Assembly (NCBI GenBank): GCA_900169235.1
Contig: FWCC01000304.1
Location: 31,556-95,555, forward strand
DNA: 64,000 nucleotides
Reading direction: 5' to 3'
DNA from: Zarea fungicola
Lineage: Eukaryota; Ascomycota; Sordariomycetes; Hypocreales; Cordycipitaceae
This document shows positions 1 through 12,073 of the stretch, in pieces. A model generated the notes under the pieces. That model was given only the letters and a program-made list of their open reading frames with translations, searched no databases and was not told where the DNA came from. The first letter of the stretch is position 1, and each line of letters starts with the position of its first letter. A program made the translations under genes and the position numbers.

Positions 1-179
1 GAGTGCGGCAGAATTCTATTTCACTTTCGATCCCCTCTGGCTTGAGCTTGAGCTCTACTATCCTTCAATTGACACGGCTATTTAATTTCTTACCGTCCTG
101 GATTGGATTATGCTTCAAAGACACAATCTCTACCAGGCACCCTCCCAATCAACATAATACTTGCAGTAGTGCTGCCATC
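1..179 (+). other. 5' leader of lys2
   Basis: This is the sequence upstream of the first plausible lys2 ATG. It is open in the lys2 frame, but no ATG occurs in that frame before 180, and it looks like 5' UTR. The window edge cuts off the promoter. Confidence 0.5.
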
Positions 180-3100
180 ATGGGGCTCCCAGACCCTACC
201 ACACCGCTCGACTGGTCCGGCTACATTGGCGCCATCCACGAAATCTTCCACAAGAATGCCTTGAAGAACCCCGACGCGCCCTGCGTCACAGAAACGGCCT
301 CCTCCACCACACCCGAGAGGAGATTCACCTACAAGCAAATCTATGAGGCATCCAACATCTTGGCCAACCAGCTCCACGAAGCTGGCATCACCAATGGCGA
401 TGTGGTCATGATCTTCGCCTACCGCTCCGTCGAGCTTGTCATCGCTTTCATGGGAACCCTCGCTGCCGGAGCCACAATCACTGTCCTCGACCCTCAATAT
501 CCCCCGGCTAGACAACAAATCTATCTCGAAGTCTCACGACCAAAGGCCCTCATCACCATTGGCCGAGCCAAGGACGAGAACGGTGCCTTTGCGCCCCGGG
601 TCCAGAAGTACATTGACGAGGAGCTTGGCCTGAAGCTCCGAGTGCCCGAGCTACGAATTAGCGATCATGGCCATCTTACCGGTGGCGAGGTTGACGGCAA
701 GGAAGTCTTTACTGACGCTCAAACCAAGGCCGCAGCGCCTCCCAATGTCCTGGTGGGACCCGACTCAACAAGTATCCTGAGCTTTACCAGTGGTACGACA
801 TCTACACCCAAGTACGAGATCCTCCCCTTTTTTCTTTAACAGTAGCTGATTATTTCTAGGGGTGTGTTGGGCAGACATTACAGCTTGGCCAAGTACTTCC
901 CGTGGATGGCCAAGACATTCAACTGGACATCAGAGACAAAGTTTGCTTGTCTGAGGTAAATCATACCAAAGACGATATCTGCTCAATCATCAACTAACCT
1001 AATCAATAGCGGTATAAGCCATGATCCTATCCAGCGAGACATTTTCAGCCCCCTCTTCATGGGCGGTGAGCTCATCTGCCCTGCCCGCGAGAACATTGCA
1101 CACGAGAAACTCGCCGAATGGTTCCGTGACCACAAGCCCAACGCAGTTCACTTGACACCCGCCATGGGTCAGATTCTGTGCGGTGGCGCCAAGGCTGAGT
1201 TTCCTTCACTAAAGTGGGTTCTCTACGTCGGTGATATCCTGACCAAGAAGGACTGCGCTTCCCTACGCAAGCTGGCACCCAACGCCGACATCTGCGCCGC
1301 ATATGGTACCACAGAGACGAGCCGCAGCGTATCATACTACCACATCAAGAGCCACGCCGAGGACCCCAATGCTTTGGAAAATTTTGGAGACGTTGTTCCT
1401 GCCGGAAGGGGCATCGAGAATGTCCAGCTCCTCGTCGTCAACCGGGAAGACCCAACCAAGCTCTGTGGAGTCGGTGAGGACGGTGAGATTTACCTGAGAG
1501 CAGGTGGTTTGGCCGAGATAAGTCCCCGTCTTCTTCTGCTATGGGAAGCCCATGCTAACATTTTGCCTCTACGGATATCTAAATGATCCGGAAAAGACAA
1601 AGGAAAAGTTCCTTGACAACTGGTTCGTCGACAACCAGAAGTGGGTGGAGGCCGACAGCAAGGTTGCTGATCTCGCCAAGGAGCCTTGGAGAAAGTATTA
1701 CAAGGGGCCACGAGACAGAATCTACAGAAGTGGCGACTTGGGTCATTTCTTGGATGACTCTGGCAACTGCGCCATTACTGGCAGAGCCGATGATCAGGTC
1801 AAGGTCCGTGGCTTCCGTATCGAGCTCAACGAAATTGACAGCAACTTGAGAGGCCACCATCTGGTCCGTGAGTGCAAGACACTGCTCCGAAGAGATCGCA
1901 ACGAGGAGCCGACACTGGTCAGCTACATTATTCCCGAAGAACAGGAGTGGCCCAAGTGGCTCGCAGAGCGCGGCTTGGAAGATGCCGAGGATCAAGGAAC
2001 TGAGATCGGGCCCGTCACAGTCTATTCCAAGCGTTACAGGCCAATGCAGGCGGAGATCAGAGACCATCTCAAGTCTCGCTTGCCAGTTCACGCTGTCCCG
2101 ACGTATTTCATCTTTCTCAAGAAGATGCCTCTAAACCCCAACGGCAAGGTTGACAGTCCCAACCTGCCTTTCCCGGATGCGGCCCTCATCTCGGAAGAAG
2201 CCTCAGAGGAGGATCTAAAGAGATGGGAGACGCTCAGCAGCACTGAAAAGCAGATGGCAGAGTTGTGGGCCACGTTGATCAATGGTTTGAACGCCAAGAC
2301 TTTGCAGCCCGAGTCTGACTTCTTCGAGAATGGAGGACACAGTCTTTTGGCTCAGCAGCTTCTTCTCACCGTCCGCAAGGACATGGGAACCAACCTGTCC
2401 ATCACCTCGCTGTACTCCAGCTCAAACCTCAGGGATCTCAGCGCACAAGTTGACCGCCAGCGGGCGGGCGTTGCGGACGATTCCGCCGCCGCGACAGAGA
2501 ATAGCGAGGCTGCCTATGCCCAGTCACTTGAAACGCTTCTAGGCAGCCTCGATGCCAAGTACCAGACGGCGGACCCTGCCACCCTCTCACCAGCCAGCAA
2601 GACGACCGTCTTTGTCACTGGCGCCACGGGTTTCCTGGGCTCCTACATCGTCAGAGACTTGCTCGCGCGTGAGAACGTGCACGTCATTGCACACGTCCGC
2701 GGAACCAAGGGTGTCCCAGCTGCGCTCGAGCGCCTTCAGAAGTCGCTCCGCGGATACGGCGTGTGGCAGGATTCCTGGGCCCCCAGACTCAGTGCTGTTA
2801 TTGGTGACCTGACGCAGCCGCGTCTTGGTCTTGATGACGAGACGTGGAAGATGCTCGGCGATGCCGCCGATGTGGTTATTCACAACGGTGCTCTCGTCCA
2901 CTGGGTCAAGCAGTACAAGCATCTCGAACGTAGTAATGTGCTGTCAACGATCGATGCCCTTGGGCTGTGCAATCAGGGCAAGCCGAAGCTCTTCTCCTTT
3001 GTCAGCTCGACAAGTGTGCTAGATACGGATCACTACATTAACCTGTCACACGAGCAGACGAGCACCGGAACTGGCGCCGTCATGGAGGCTGATGACATGA

Positions 3101-3952
3101 TAGGCAGTGCTACTGGTCTCGGCACTGGCTACGGCCAGACCAAATGGGTATGTCAAAAACTTTGAATGAAATTTTCTTTTGGCAATATATTCTAATAAAA
3201 CGCAGGTATCAGAAAAGCTTGTCCGTGAGGCTGGCAGACGTGGCCTTCTCGGATCCGTCGTTCGCCCTGGCTATATTCTCGGCGACGCTGCGACGGGTGT
3301 TTGTAACAGCGATGACTTCCTCTTGCGTATGCTCAAGGGCTGCATCCAGCTTTCTAGCCGCCCACACATCATCAACACCATCAACGCGGTGCCGGTCGGC
3401 CACGTCTCGACCGTCGTCGTCGCAGCGAGCTTGAACCCCGTTGCCGCCGCACCGCCCTCGGTTGGCGACGACATGGGAGTCCACGTCATCCACGTCACTG
3501 CCCACCCGCGCCTTCGCATGAACGAATACCTGTCCATACTGAACTACTACGGCTACGATGTGCCGGAGGTAACGTACGAGGACTGGAAGGCGCAGCTCGA
3601 GACGTTTGTCTCCGCCGGCCCCGTGAACAAGGATGCAGAGCAGAGTGCCCTGATGCCGCTGTTCCACATGGCAACCAACGACTTGCCCGCGACGACACGC
3701 GCGCCCGAGCTGGACGATCGGAACGCCGTGGCGGTGCTCAAGGCCGATGCGGACACGTGGACGGGGCTGGATGAGAGCTCGGGCGAGGGCATCAATCGGG
3801 AAACCGTGGGCAGGTTCTTGCGGTACCTGGCCGAGACGGGATTCTTGGCGTGGCCGACGGTGAAGCGTGCGAGGGAGCTGCCGGCGGTGAAGGAAGGTGT
3901 TGTTGCCGCTGCGGCCAAATGGGGTGTAGGAGGACGCGGTGGTTCAGCATAA
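180..3952 (+). CDS. lys2: L-2-aminoadipate reductase (large subunit)
   Basis: Catalyses ATP- and NADPH-dependent reduction of L-2-aminoadipate to the semialdehyde in the fungal lysine pathway; the enzyme family needs phosphopantetheinylation. Exons are 180-811, 860-955, 1010-1517, 1573-3147 and 3206-3952, giving 1,185 residues, normal for fungal Lys2. Visible domains are an adenylation domain ([11 protein letters not shown] near residue 200, [27 protein letters not shown]), a carrier domain (GGHSLL, Ser669) and a C-terminal Rossmann reductase ([10 protein letters not shown] from about residue 760, YGQTK with Tyr932/Lys936). The start at 180 sits in a good context (gccatcATGG). The third intron (1518-1572) begins with AT and ends with AC; removing it restores the conserved run AGGLAE-GYL in frame. 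The other three introns are GT-AG. Identification is secure. Confidence 0.97.
1518..1572 (+). other. AT-AC intron inside lys2
   Basis: A 55-nt intron starting ATAAGT and ending CTCTAC. A GCTAAC branch-point match lies about 14 nt before the 3' end. The U2-like donor, apart from its first base, argues against the U12 class (no ATATCCTT donor, no TTCCTTAAC branch site). It joins codon GAG (1515-1517) to GGA (1573-1575) in phase 0, and no GT-AG alternative preserves the conserved adenylation-domain sequence on both sides. Confidence 0.82.
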
Positions 3953-6277
3953 CGGATGTTGGCATTTTCAGGTCACAAAAAGAAAATATACTCTGGTGAA
4001 GTAGAGAGGGCCTTGGATTAAAATGAATAAATAAAAGGTGGGCCTTTGAGATATTTCCTTTGAAATTAAAAAAAAAAGAGAATAGTCATGCATTATAAGT
4101 TTTTCTCTACTTGCGATTTTTGCTCAGCACGCTCGTCGCAATAAATGCGGCCGCCACAGGGACAGGGTTGGACCGGGCGGATATAGCCCGACACACCACC
4201 ATCCCTGGGAAAAGGTTTAGAGATTGCGGGAAAAGGTGTTTTTCTCTTCATCGAACTGTTTATTCGCAGCCAGCCACGCCGCACGGCCCACGAGAGGCTG
4301 CGGAGGCCGGGCTCACGTTAGCCGACTCATCAGCCCGCGTTTCTTTATAGTGAGGTCCGGTCTGGCGGCTGGCTGGCATCGAAATGACTTGGTGGCCACT
4401 CAAATCACACGAGGTTACTGCTGCATAATGAAACTGCGTTGCGGCCACTCAAGGCAATCCGTTTACGGCCGTAACTGGGCCAATACTACTTCTGATTGGA
4501 ACAGCCATCCTCCGCATCCCTGCCAATTCCGGATATTGAGAACGGACAAGGATAGGCTTTATTCCAAACTTTACAATTTATTCACACACGTAGATTACTT
4601 GGCCCTACTGTGTAGTTTGACCTTGGGGATCTGTTTGTCTGCGTGGATCGTCCAAAAACGCCAGTTAACGAGATAGCCACCCTGATTGTCCAGGAAATCG
4701 GCCGCCATCAGCACAGAGGCTCATATATTTGCTTTTTAAATGAAGACTGGTTGAAAGGACCTAGATCCGTAAAATAATAGAACAGTAAGGTGGAACCTGA
4801 GTCCAAAGTCAGGGTAGCAAGAATGGTTGCGGGAAAAGTGACTATAGTACCTTCCTCGTCTATTCAAACAAGTAGGTTCCGTCAAGTTGGCTGTGTTCAG
4901 AATAATAAGTCAAGCTACAGGGGTAATATGCCAGTAAAATGTATATAATTTAAGAGAAATAATAAAAATGCTATATATATATAAAGTTCTTTCCTATTCT
5001 TGGAGTGCTTTGACAAAACTAAGGTTGGTTATTCCACAAAACGCACACCAAAACCGGGGGGACTTTTTGTCACCTCACAGTATATTTATAGTTATATACC
5101 AACGACTCGGTATTCAACATTTTGCACATCACTTTCCTGAATTCAGCGACTCTACGCACATTCCCAAGCATGTAATACACTACCCAAGGAAAAGAGGATG
5201 TCTAGCCGAATGCTGCATTAGGAGCCCGCTTGTATGGTGGCACCTAGACTGGGGGTCGGCCCGTATGTCTGGCGCAATTCCAAGTACTCCGTAATTTTTT
5301 TGCCTAGTCAGTTGTCGTCGACGATCACCCAACCCATGTAAATGCAGCCAAGCGCTAACTAGGATGAGACGAAACGAGGCGGTGGGCTGGGAAGGGCTTT
5401 CCCAAGTCACAGAATGGGTTGCCCGATACACTGGTGTAATATTGATTACTTTTTGGTCTTGTACGATTGCGGGTGCGCCATTTTCCTGGCTGATGAGCAG
5501 TTTTAGTTGCGGGTGCCTGGTTGATGCGGTAAATCGGACAAGAGCGGCTCGACTTGGCTTCATGTTAGTCGCGCCACTTTTGTTGTACAGAGCTGGTTTC
5601 TCCCTTTTTCGTGTGTATTTCCCTTGGCCGTTCTTGTTCTTTATATGCGTGTGCTTCCTTGCTGGTTACACTCTGGGCTGCTCCATCCGAGACAGATGCC
5701 TAACCGCGTGCCGAACATCCGATTCGTGCGTGTCTCGAGTATGTTGACGATGCAATAGTGCGGCGATGCTGATGACGATGATGCTCGCTACTGGCCTGCT
5801 CTCCACGGCAGGGGGTGTTTATGGGTTAGCTTTTCGGTAAATAGGCAACTATGTGTTGCTAGGCAATTAATTTGGTTGGTTTGCGGGGACCAGGAGGGGA
5901 AAAGAAAACATGTCGGAGATGAGCGGCTTCACTGGTTGAAGAAAGCAATGGCAAACGAGCCCAATTTTGGGGTGGCCAGCTGCCAGCGGCTGTCTGTGCT
6001 CCAAAAAAAAATTATAATAGTAACTAGACCGCCCAGGAAATTTTTGGGGTCTCTTTTGAAATTCAATCGGCTCTGCCGAATTTATTTTTATTTAAATCAA
6101 CTTTTCCCCTCCTCAAATTTCCTTGGACTTACGGACAGCTTTTTTGTTCTCTTTTACACTGGACGACAAGCCTCTTTTCGTCTCCGTCTCCTCTACATCT
6201 ACATCCCATCGAACGTCTTCGCTGCCGTACCGGGTCAAATCAAAGACACAGACAGCTTGAGACAGACATCCATCACC
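3953..6277. other. Intergenic region, no gene recognised
   Basis: The first ~130 bases are A-rich and look like the lys2 3' UTR. The last ~200 bases are pyrimidine-rich and look like the promoter and leader of the aminotransferase. Short ORFs in between lack splice-consistent extensions, recognisable motifs or good start contexts. I see no RNA gene or mobile element. Confidence 0.5.
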
Positions 6278-8510
6278 ATGTCGTTTAGCGGCCGCAAATT
6301 CTCCTTTAACCGTCATACGGGCGCTCCCAAGCCCATGACCAGACGCTTCTCCAACGCTGAGCCCTCCACCAATGGTACGATCTTTTTGGTCTTGTTCTTT
6401 GCTTCTTTTCTTCTTCTTCTTCTTCTTCTTCTTCAAAATCGGCTTGGCAGACTAGATGGGCCAGTTGACCGCCCGACGTCGCTGCCAAGAACACCTACTC
6501 AAGCTTTTCCCCTCCCTACCCCCCCTCGCCGCCACTTCTGAGCTCCAACTGTGACAAGAGCTACCCCGCGCTATAATCTGACATGGCACCTCTACCGCGG
6601 GGCAACTGTCTCTCATCCCGCCTCGTCCCGACCAGCAGTGTCCGGCAATTGAATTCCAAGACTCGACATTCTTCAAACAATACTATTTTTATTTTATTTT
6701 ATTATTTTTACTTTCCCTCTTTTTTTTAATACTAACACATCTCCTTAGAGGTCCAGTCCAAGGTCCACCGTCAGTTCCGCAATGCCCATGAGGGACACAT
6801 GCCCCATGCCGGCCTCGATGCCAGCCGTGCCTCGACCGGTGTCGTCTGGTGCACCGAGCGCGCCTGCGAGTTTGGCTACCTGGAGAACCCCGAGGAATGG
6901 GCCAACCTCGGACAGGGCGCCCCCGAGGTCGAGGACGACATTGCCGGCTGCTTCAAGCGGCCCGACACCATTGACATTTCCATGGCCGCCCGCGAGTACG
7001 GCCCGACCGCCGGCATCCGGCCCCTGCGCGAGGCCGTCGCCAACCTCTACAACCACGCCCACCGCCAGGGCAAGGAGAGCCAGTACACCTGGGAGAATGT
7101 TGCCATTGTCCCTGGTGGCCGTGCTGGTCTGATCCGCATCGCTGCTGTCCTGGGCTCTTCCTACCTGAGTTTCTTCTTGCCGGACTACACGGCCTACAAT
7201 GAGATGCTGAGTCTGTTTAAAAACGTACGTCTTCTCAACTGAGCTTTTTCTTCCTGCTTTTCTCCCTACTTTTCTACTTATTCTTCTACTTCTTTTTTTT
7301 CTGTTTTGCATACAACATGTTCAGTGACAATCGCATTGACATTCGCATTGACATGACAGTTTGCCGCCATCCCCGTCCCCCTCTCTGAAGAAGACGGCTA
7401 CCACATCCACCCCGACAAGATCGCCGAAGAAATCGCCCGCGGCACCTCCGTCATCCTCACCTCCAACCCCCGCAACCCGACCGGCCGTGTCGTCGCCAAC
7501 CCCGAGCTCGCCGAGATTCAAGACATTTGCCGTGGTCGCGCCACGTTTATCAGCGATGAGTTTTACTCTGGCTACAACTACACCAGCAACTGCGACGGAA
7601 CCACCATTTCTGCCGCCGAGAATGTCGAGGATGTCGACGAGGACGACGTCCTAATCATCGATGGTCTTACCAAGCGATTCCGACTTCCTGGCTGGAGAAT
7701 TGCCTGGATTATTGGTCCCAAGGGTATGTCACTTATTATTATCAGAAAAAAAAAAGCTTGCTAACTATTTTTTTTTTTAGAATATATTAGCGCGTTCGTG
7801 CCCATCCGAGAATGAAAAATCAACTGATAACAGTGACTAATCTTTTATATACAGTATTGGCTCTTGCGGTAGCTATCTGGACGGTGGTGCCAACCATGCC
7901 TTCCAGGAAGCCGCTGTGCCTTTCCTTGACCCCAAGCTCGTCCAGGAAGAAATGATTCACCTCCAGCGCCATTTCCGTGACAAGCGCGACTACGTCGTCA
8001 AGCGCCTTCGCGAAATGGGCTTTGTCATTAAATATGTCCCCGATTCCACCTTTTACCTGTACGTATTTTGCCCCCCCCCCCCCCCCCAGCTCCTTTCTCT
8101 TCCCCTCTTCCTTTCTGTTCTCTATTTTTGCTTCACTGTCATCGTCTATAAGGTGGTTTGTCTGACTAACTGCCCGCAGCTGGCTGAACCTCGAGGGTCT
8201 ACCCGATGCCATCTCCGACGGCCTGAACTTCTTCCAGGCCTGTCTCGAGGAAAAGGTCATTGTAGTCCCCGGCATCTTCTTTGACCTCAACCCCTCGCGT
8301 CGTCGTGACCTGTTTGATTCCCCCTGCCATCACTTTGTCCGCTTCTCCTACGGCCCCAGAATGGATGTCCTCACCAAGGGCCTCGACCGTATCGAAAAGG
8401 TCGTCACCAAGTACGTACTTGACGAGAGGAGCACTGTGGTTTTCTTAAGCGAGTTTCAAATTGCTAATTTTTTTTTCTTTCTTTCTCACAGGTTCAAGAA
8501 GTCGACTTAA
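6278..8510 (+). CDS. PLP-dependent aminotransferase, class I/II
   Basis: A fold-type I aminotransferase; the substrate cannot be read from sequence. Seven exons: 6278-6374, 6749-7224, 7360-7723, 7781-7793, 7855-8058, 8180-8410 and 8492-8510, giving 467 residues. Support comes from SNPRNPTG around residue 235, the PLP lysine in DGLTK (Lys296) followed by RFRLPGWRIAW, and a conserved C-terminal run (GSYLDGGANHAFQ). Exon 4 is only 13 nt, encoding part of KEYISAIGS; skipping it breaks both frame and conserved sequence. Intron 1 is long (374 nt) and contains a TTC microsatellite; the fifth intron carries a run of 17 C. The short N-terminal exon (MSFSGRKFSF...) is less certain than the rest. It is not obviously linked in function to lys2. 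Confidence 0.85.
6411..6434 (+). repeat. (TTC)8 microsatellite in intron
   Basis: A perfect trinucleotide run in the first intron of the aminotransferase gene, embedded in a longer pyrimidine-rich tract. Confidence 0.9.
8071..8087 (+). repeat. Poly-C tract in intron
   Basis: Seventeen consecutive C residues in the fifth intron of the aminotransferase gene. Exact length is sensitive to sequencing error. Confidence 0.8.
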
Positions 8511-9443
8511 TTCCAGAAAGTGTTATGTGTGTGTCATGACGTAGACGACCTTGTTGAAGCCGCCTCCATCATACATTTTTACGAGATTTTTTTTATGAGC
8601 AAAGAATGAGTACCATGTCTGGATTAGAATTGGTTAAACTTTTTTTTTTGCTATGCAGCCCGTTTTATAGTCTTTCCCCTCTCGTGGTCAGGTGTATTGT
8701 GAAAATGAAATTCATTGATTCCCTTTGCGACGACCAACATATTGTGCTCAACCTCTGGAATGAAAAAGACGATGGACCGTTATTTTTACGTTGGGTTACT
8801 GTATAAAGACAATCGACAATGATGTTTGGAGCAGCTTCTTTTAACAATCACGTTCTGGTCTTGGCGCTGAAATATACTCAATCTGTTTAATAGCACGAAT
8901 ACCTAGGCTAAATACCTTGCTCCCTTTTTGTACTTTCCCTGTGCAATATCGTCATGTGGTTAAATCAGCCCCCTTTCTGTTACTGTCTCTCGACGACATC
9001 GCCGTCTTTGCTTTGCTTTTGTCCGATTGTGGCCTCCCGTATCGCTCGTGTGTTAACCTTTCGTCCACAGCAATCAATCACCAGCATTTACTTTTGATGA
9101 AAAAAAATACAAAATTGGCAAAATATCAACCCCCAGCACTGCTCGTTACCAAAGAATTCAACTAAAAATGATTGCCAGTACATCTCCTTTTCGCTTCCCC
9201 TATGTCGCGGGTTTTCTTTCCAAGTCTCGTTAAAAAAAAAGGGGGGGGGGGAGGAGAAGGAGAAATAAGAAGGGTGCAGTCTGCTTTGAAAATAGAACAA
9301 AAAACGTGTGTAAGAAGAGAAGAAAAATACTTTGTGAAAGGAGAAAGATAGCAAAATCAATATGCCAAGTCAAACTCTTCTTCTCCCGCCTCTGCTTTGC
9401 AGCCGCGAAATTAGTTCTCAAAAAAAAAAGGCATACGTATTTT
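8511..9443. other. Convergent 3' intergenic region
   Basis: Lies between the 3' ends of the aminotransferase and the minus-strand coiled-coil gene. It includes an A9/G11 homopolymer junction at 9232-9251 and other A- and T-runs. No supported gene. Confidence 0.5.
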
Positions 9444-12073
9444 TTAATGCATGCAAAATACATCGGCCAGCGACACCGAGTGCGCAGAAATATTGGTCCC
9501 CGTGTCGTTGCGGCACGTAATCACCGGTGTGGTAACGAGGGCTACCCGCCAGTGCTTGGCTTGCAGCTCAAACGGATCCATGCGCGGCCAGATGGGCAGC
9601 ATCGACTGGCTCGAGAAGCGGCTGCCAATCTCGGGGAAGCGAAAGTCAAACGTGAGACGGCTCGTGAGGATGCGCGATGACAGCGCCCACGCGTGCTCCG
9701 CGACCTGCTCCATGTCCCGGTACGCATCGGCCGGGTTCGCAAGACGGTTCAGGAGCGGCTGCAGGTTCGCGAGGAGGGCGCCGGTGATTTCCTCCACCTT
9801 GCACTTGTGAAACGGCGTTTCGCGCTCCTTGCTGAGGATGGCGTCGAGGATGGTGGCCTGCCTGTCGAGGAGGGGCTGGCGAAAGGCGGATGGTTGGCCT
9901 GCGAGAAGAAGAAGGAAGGAGAAAAAAAAATTAGTACATCCTCCACGCTTTATTTTCTTGCTCTGAATTTTCAGTTCACGTCAACATACCATGTGCTCTC
10001 TCCATGTCCTGCTCAAGCTCCATGAGAGCATATGTCGATTCATCGTCTGCACCGTTCCACGCTGCCGGCGTCCACACGCGATTGACAATGTAGTCAATAA
10101 TGACGCGCGTCACCAGGCACGCCTTGGAGTTTTCGTTGCGCAAATGGTATTCGAGGTATGACGATGCCTCGTGGTCCGACAGAGGGTGGTACGTGGCGAG
10201 GAGAATCGGCCACAGTTGCGTCGAACTCATCTTCATGGACGAAGCATGGTCCGGCTGGCTGGCATGACGCTCGACAAACGCCCGGATGACGGCGTAAAAC
10301 TCCATGATGCTCTTATGCCACGCCGCCACGGAGCGCTCGTTCATGTGCACCAGCGGGGCAAACGTCGATGGGATCAAGGCGCCGCCGCCGCCACTGTTGT
10401 GGTTGTGGTTTTGGGTTGCAGTGCTGCGGCTCACCATGGCCGTATTAAGACTTACACCACCGCCAGTAGAGTCGGAGCCAGCAGACGGGGGACCCTCAGG
10501 ATGTCTGCCATAGCGGTTACGAGACGCCGCAGTCGGCGTGCGAGGGTAGTAGTCTCGCTGGTTCGTGTTGTTACTATTACCGTTGTTGGCAGTGAGACTG
10601 GTGCCGCCATTCACAAACGACGCAGATGCATGTCTGCCCCCGCCGTTGCCACCTCCCATGGGATGCAAACTGACCCCACCCCCAATTCCGTTTTCACCAG
10701 AGGTTGGGTTCCACGGATAAAACTCGGCGGCGTTGGGACTGAAGCGTGAGTTGCTCTGGGCAGCTGTAAATGTCTTGCGGCCAACAGAGCCGCCACGGCT
10801 AAAAGACGACATGGCAAAGGTGCTGTTGATACCACCTAGGGATGCACCGCGAGGGGCCGCGGGGAGCTGTTTCTGCTGCGGCTCCCATGAGACGGAGGAC
10901 GACGGCATTTGGGCCCGGCGGGAGAACGGCGCTGTGGATGGTGGTCGGATGGGGGCACTAACACCGCGAAAGCTACCGATGGGCGCCTGTGTGGTCACAG
11001 GTCTCTTGAAAAAATCGGGTGAGGCAAGACCATTCTCCAAATCATTGCTGCTGCTTGTCGGAATACCGTAGTCATGGCTGGAATCGGCAGGGGCCAAGTT
11101 GGCAGAGCTGTCATGGCTGCTGCCGACACTAGACACTCTATCCCGGAGGGAAATGAGAGCATCCTGGGCAGCAGGGAAGCTTTCGGCAGACTCGCGTAGC
11201 GTATCAATGGCACGAGCGAGGGACTGCTCATCTGGGTGCTTCAGGACCCAGAGCGAGCGCCGGCCATTGACCTGCTCTTCGAGATGCGTGTTTCTTTCTC
11301 TCAACGTCTTGACAATCAACAAACTATCAGCCACATACTCACATTCAATGGTTCGGGAGCTGCGATGAAAAACATACCTTGATCAGTTCATCATCACGGT
11401 TTTGAGCCGACTTGATCGTGTCTGGTGAGTTCTTTTCGCTCTTCGCACTGGCCGACTTGTCTGACTGTGCCCGACGTTCAATCTCATTCTGCATACGCTC
11501 CTCTAGCTTTTGAATCGTATCGTTCTGCTCGTCAATCTGCGCCTTGGCAATGTTGGCTTCTATGCTCATCCGAGCCACTGCCTTGTCCGTGTCCTCCTGG
11601 TCTAGTGTCAAGTTCATGAGGGCATCCACGAGGGCCGTTGTCTCCTGACTGATGATCTGTCCCACCTCCTGCAGCTGGGTCACAATATCTGTTGACTGGG
11701 CGCCCGCAACGCCAGGCATGCGGCGGAGAGATTGCTGGATCTTGACAAGGACCTGTTGCACCGAGCGAGAGTTGATAATCGCGGGCTGAAGCGCAAATAA
11801 ACAAAACAAGATTGCTGGTTAGTAACGTGGTTTTCTATTGGGCATTTTCTAACAGCGATGGAGGGCGGCAGGACTTACATGGTTGTTGGCCATTTGCTTC
11901 GACTTTTCCGCCCGCGCTGCGCCGGCAAGCGGCGTCGAGAGGCTGATGGAGAGCATGTCGTCAAACCGGTCTTGGTCCTCTTCGTCGGCCACTTTTGATG
12001 TAGCTTTAGACGTATAGCCGTCTATTCTGAGTTCCTGTACTGGGCAGACCGTGGTCGTTTCAGTCTTGCTCAT
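9444..12073 (-). CDS. Coiled-coil protein of unknown function
   Basis: Four exons on the minus strand: 12073-11879, 11785-11378, 11337-9990 and 9898-9444. Their sum is a multiple of three, giving 801 residues. The N-terminal third is rich in charged heptad-like sequence (repeated Q, E, K, R and L around residues 75-230), suggesting a coiled coil. The middle (about 270-520) is low-complexity Ser/Gly/Asn/Pro. The C-terminal part is ordered, with a helical run ending in VFCMH. I chose ATG 12073 over an upstream in-frame ATG at 12178 because the latter would add an unconserved-looking extension. The second intron is only 40 nt. I do not recognise the family; a scaffold role would be a guess. Confidence 0.7.

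Noticed and set aside
1481..1486. GTGAGA as an alternative GT donor for the third lys2 intron
   Set aside because: It would remove the conserved [11 protein letters not shown] segment and does not restore the frame with the preserved GYL sequence.
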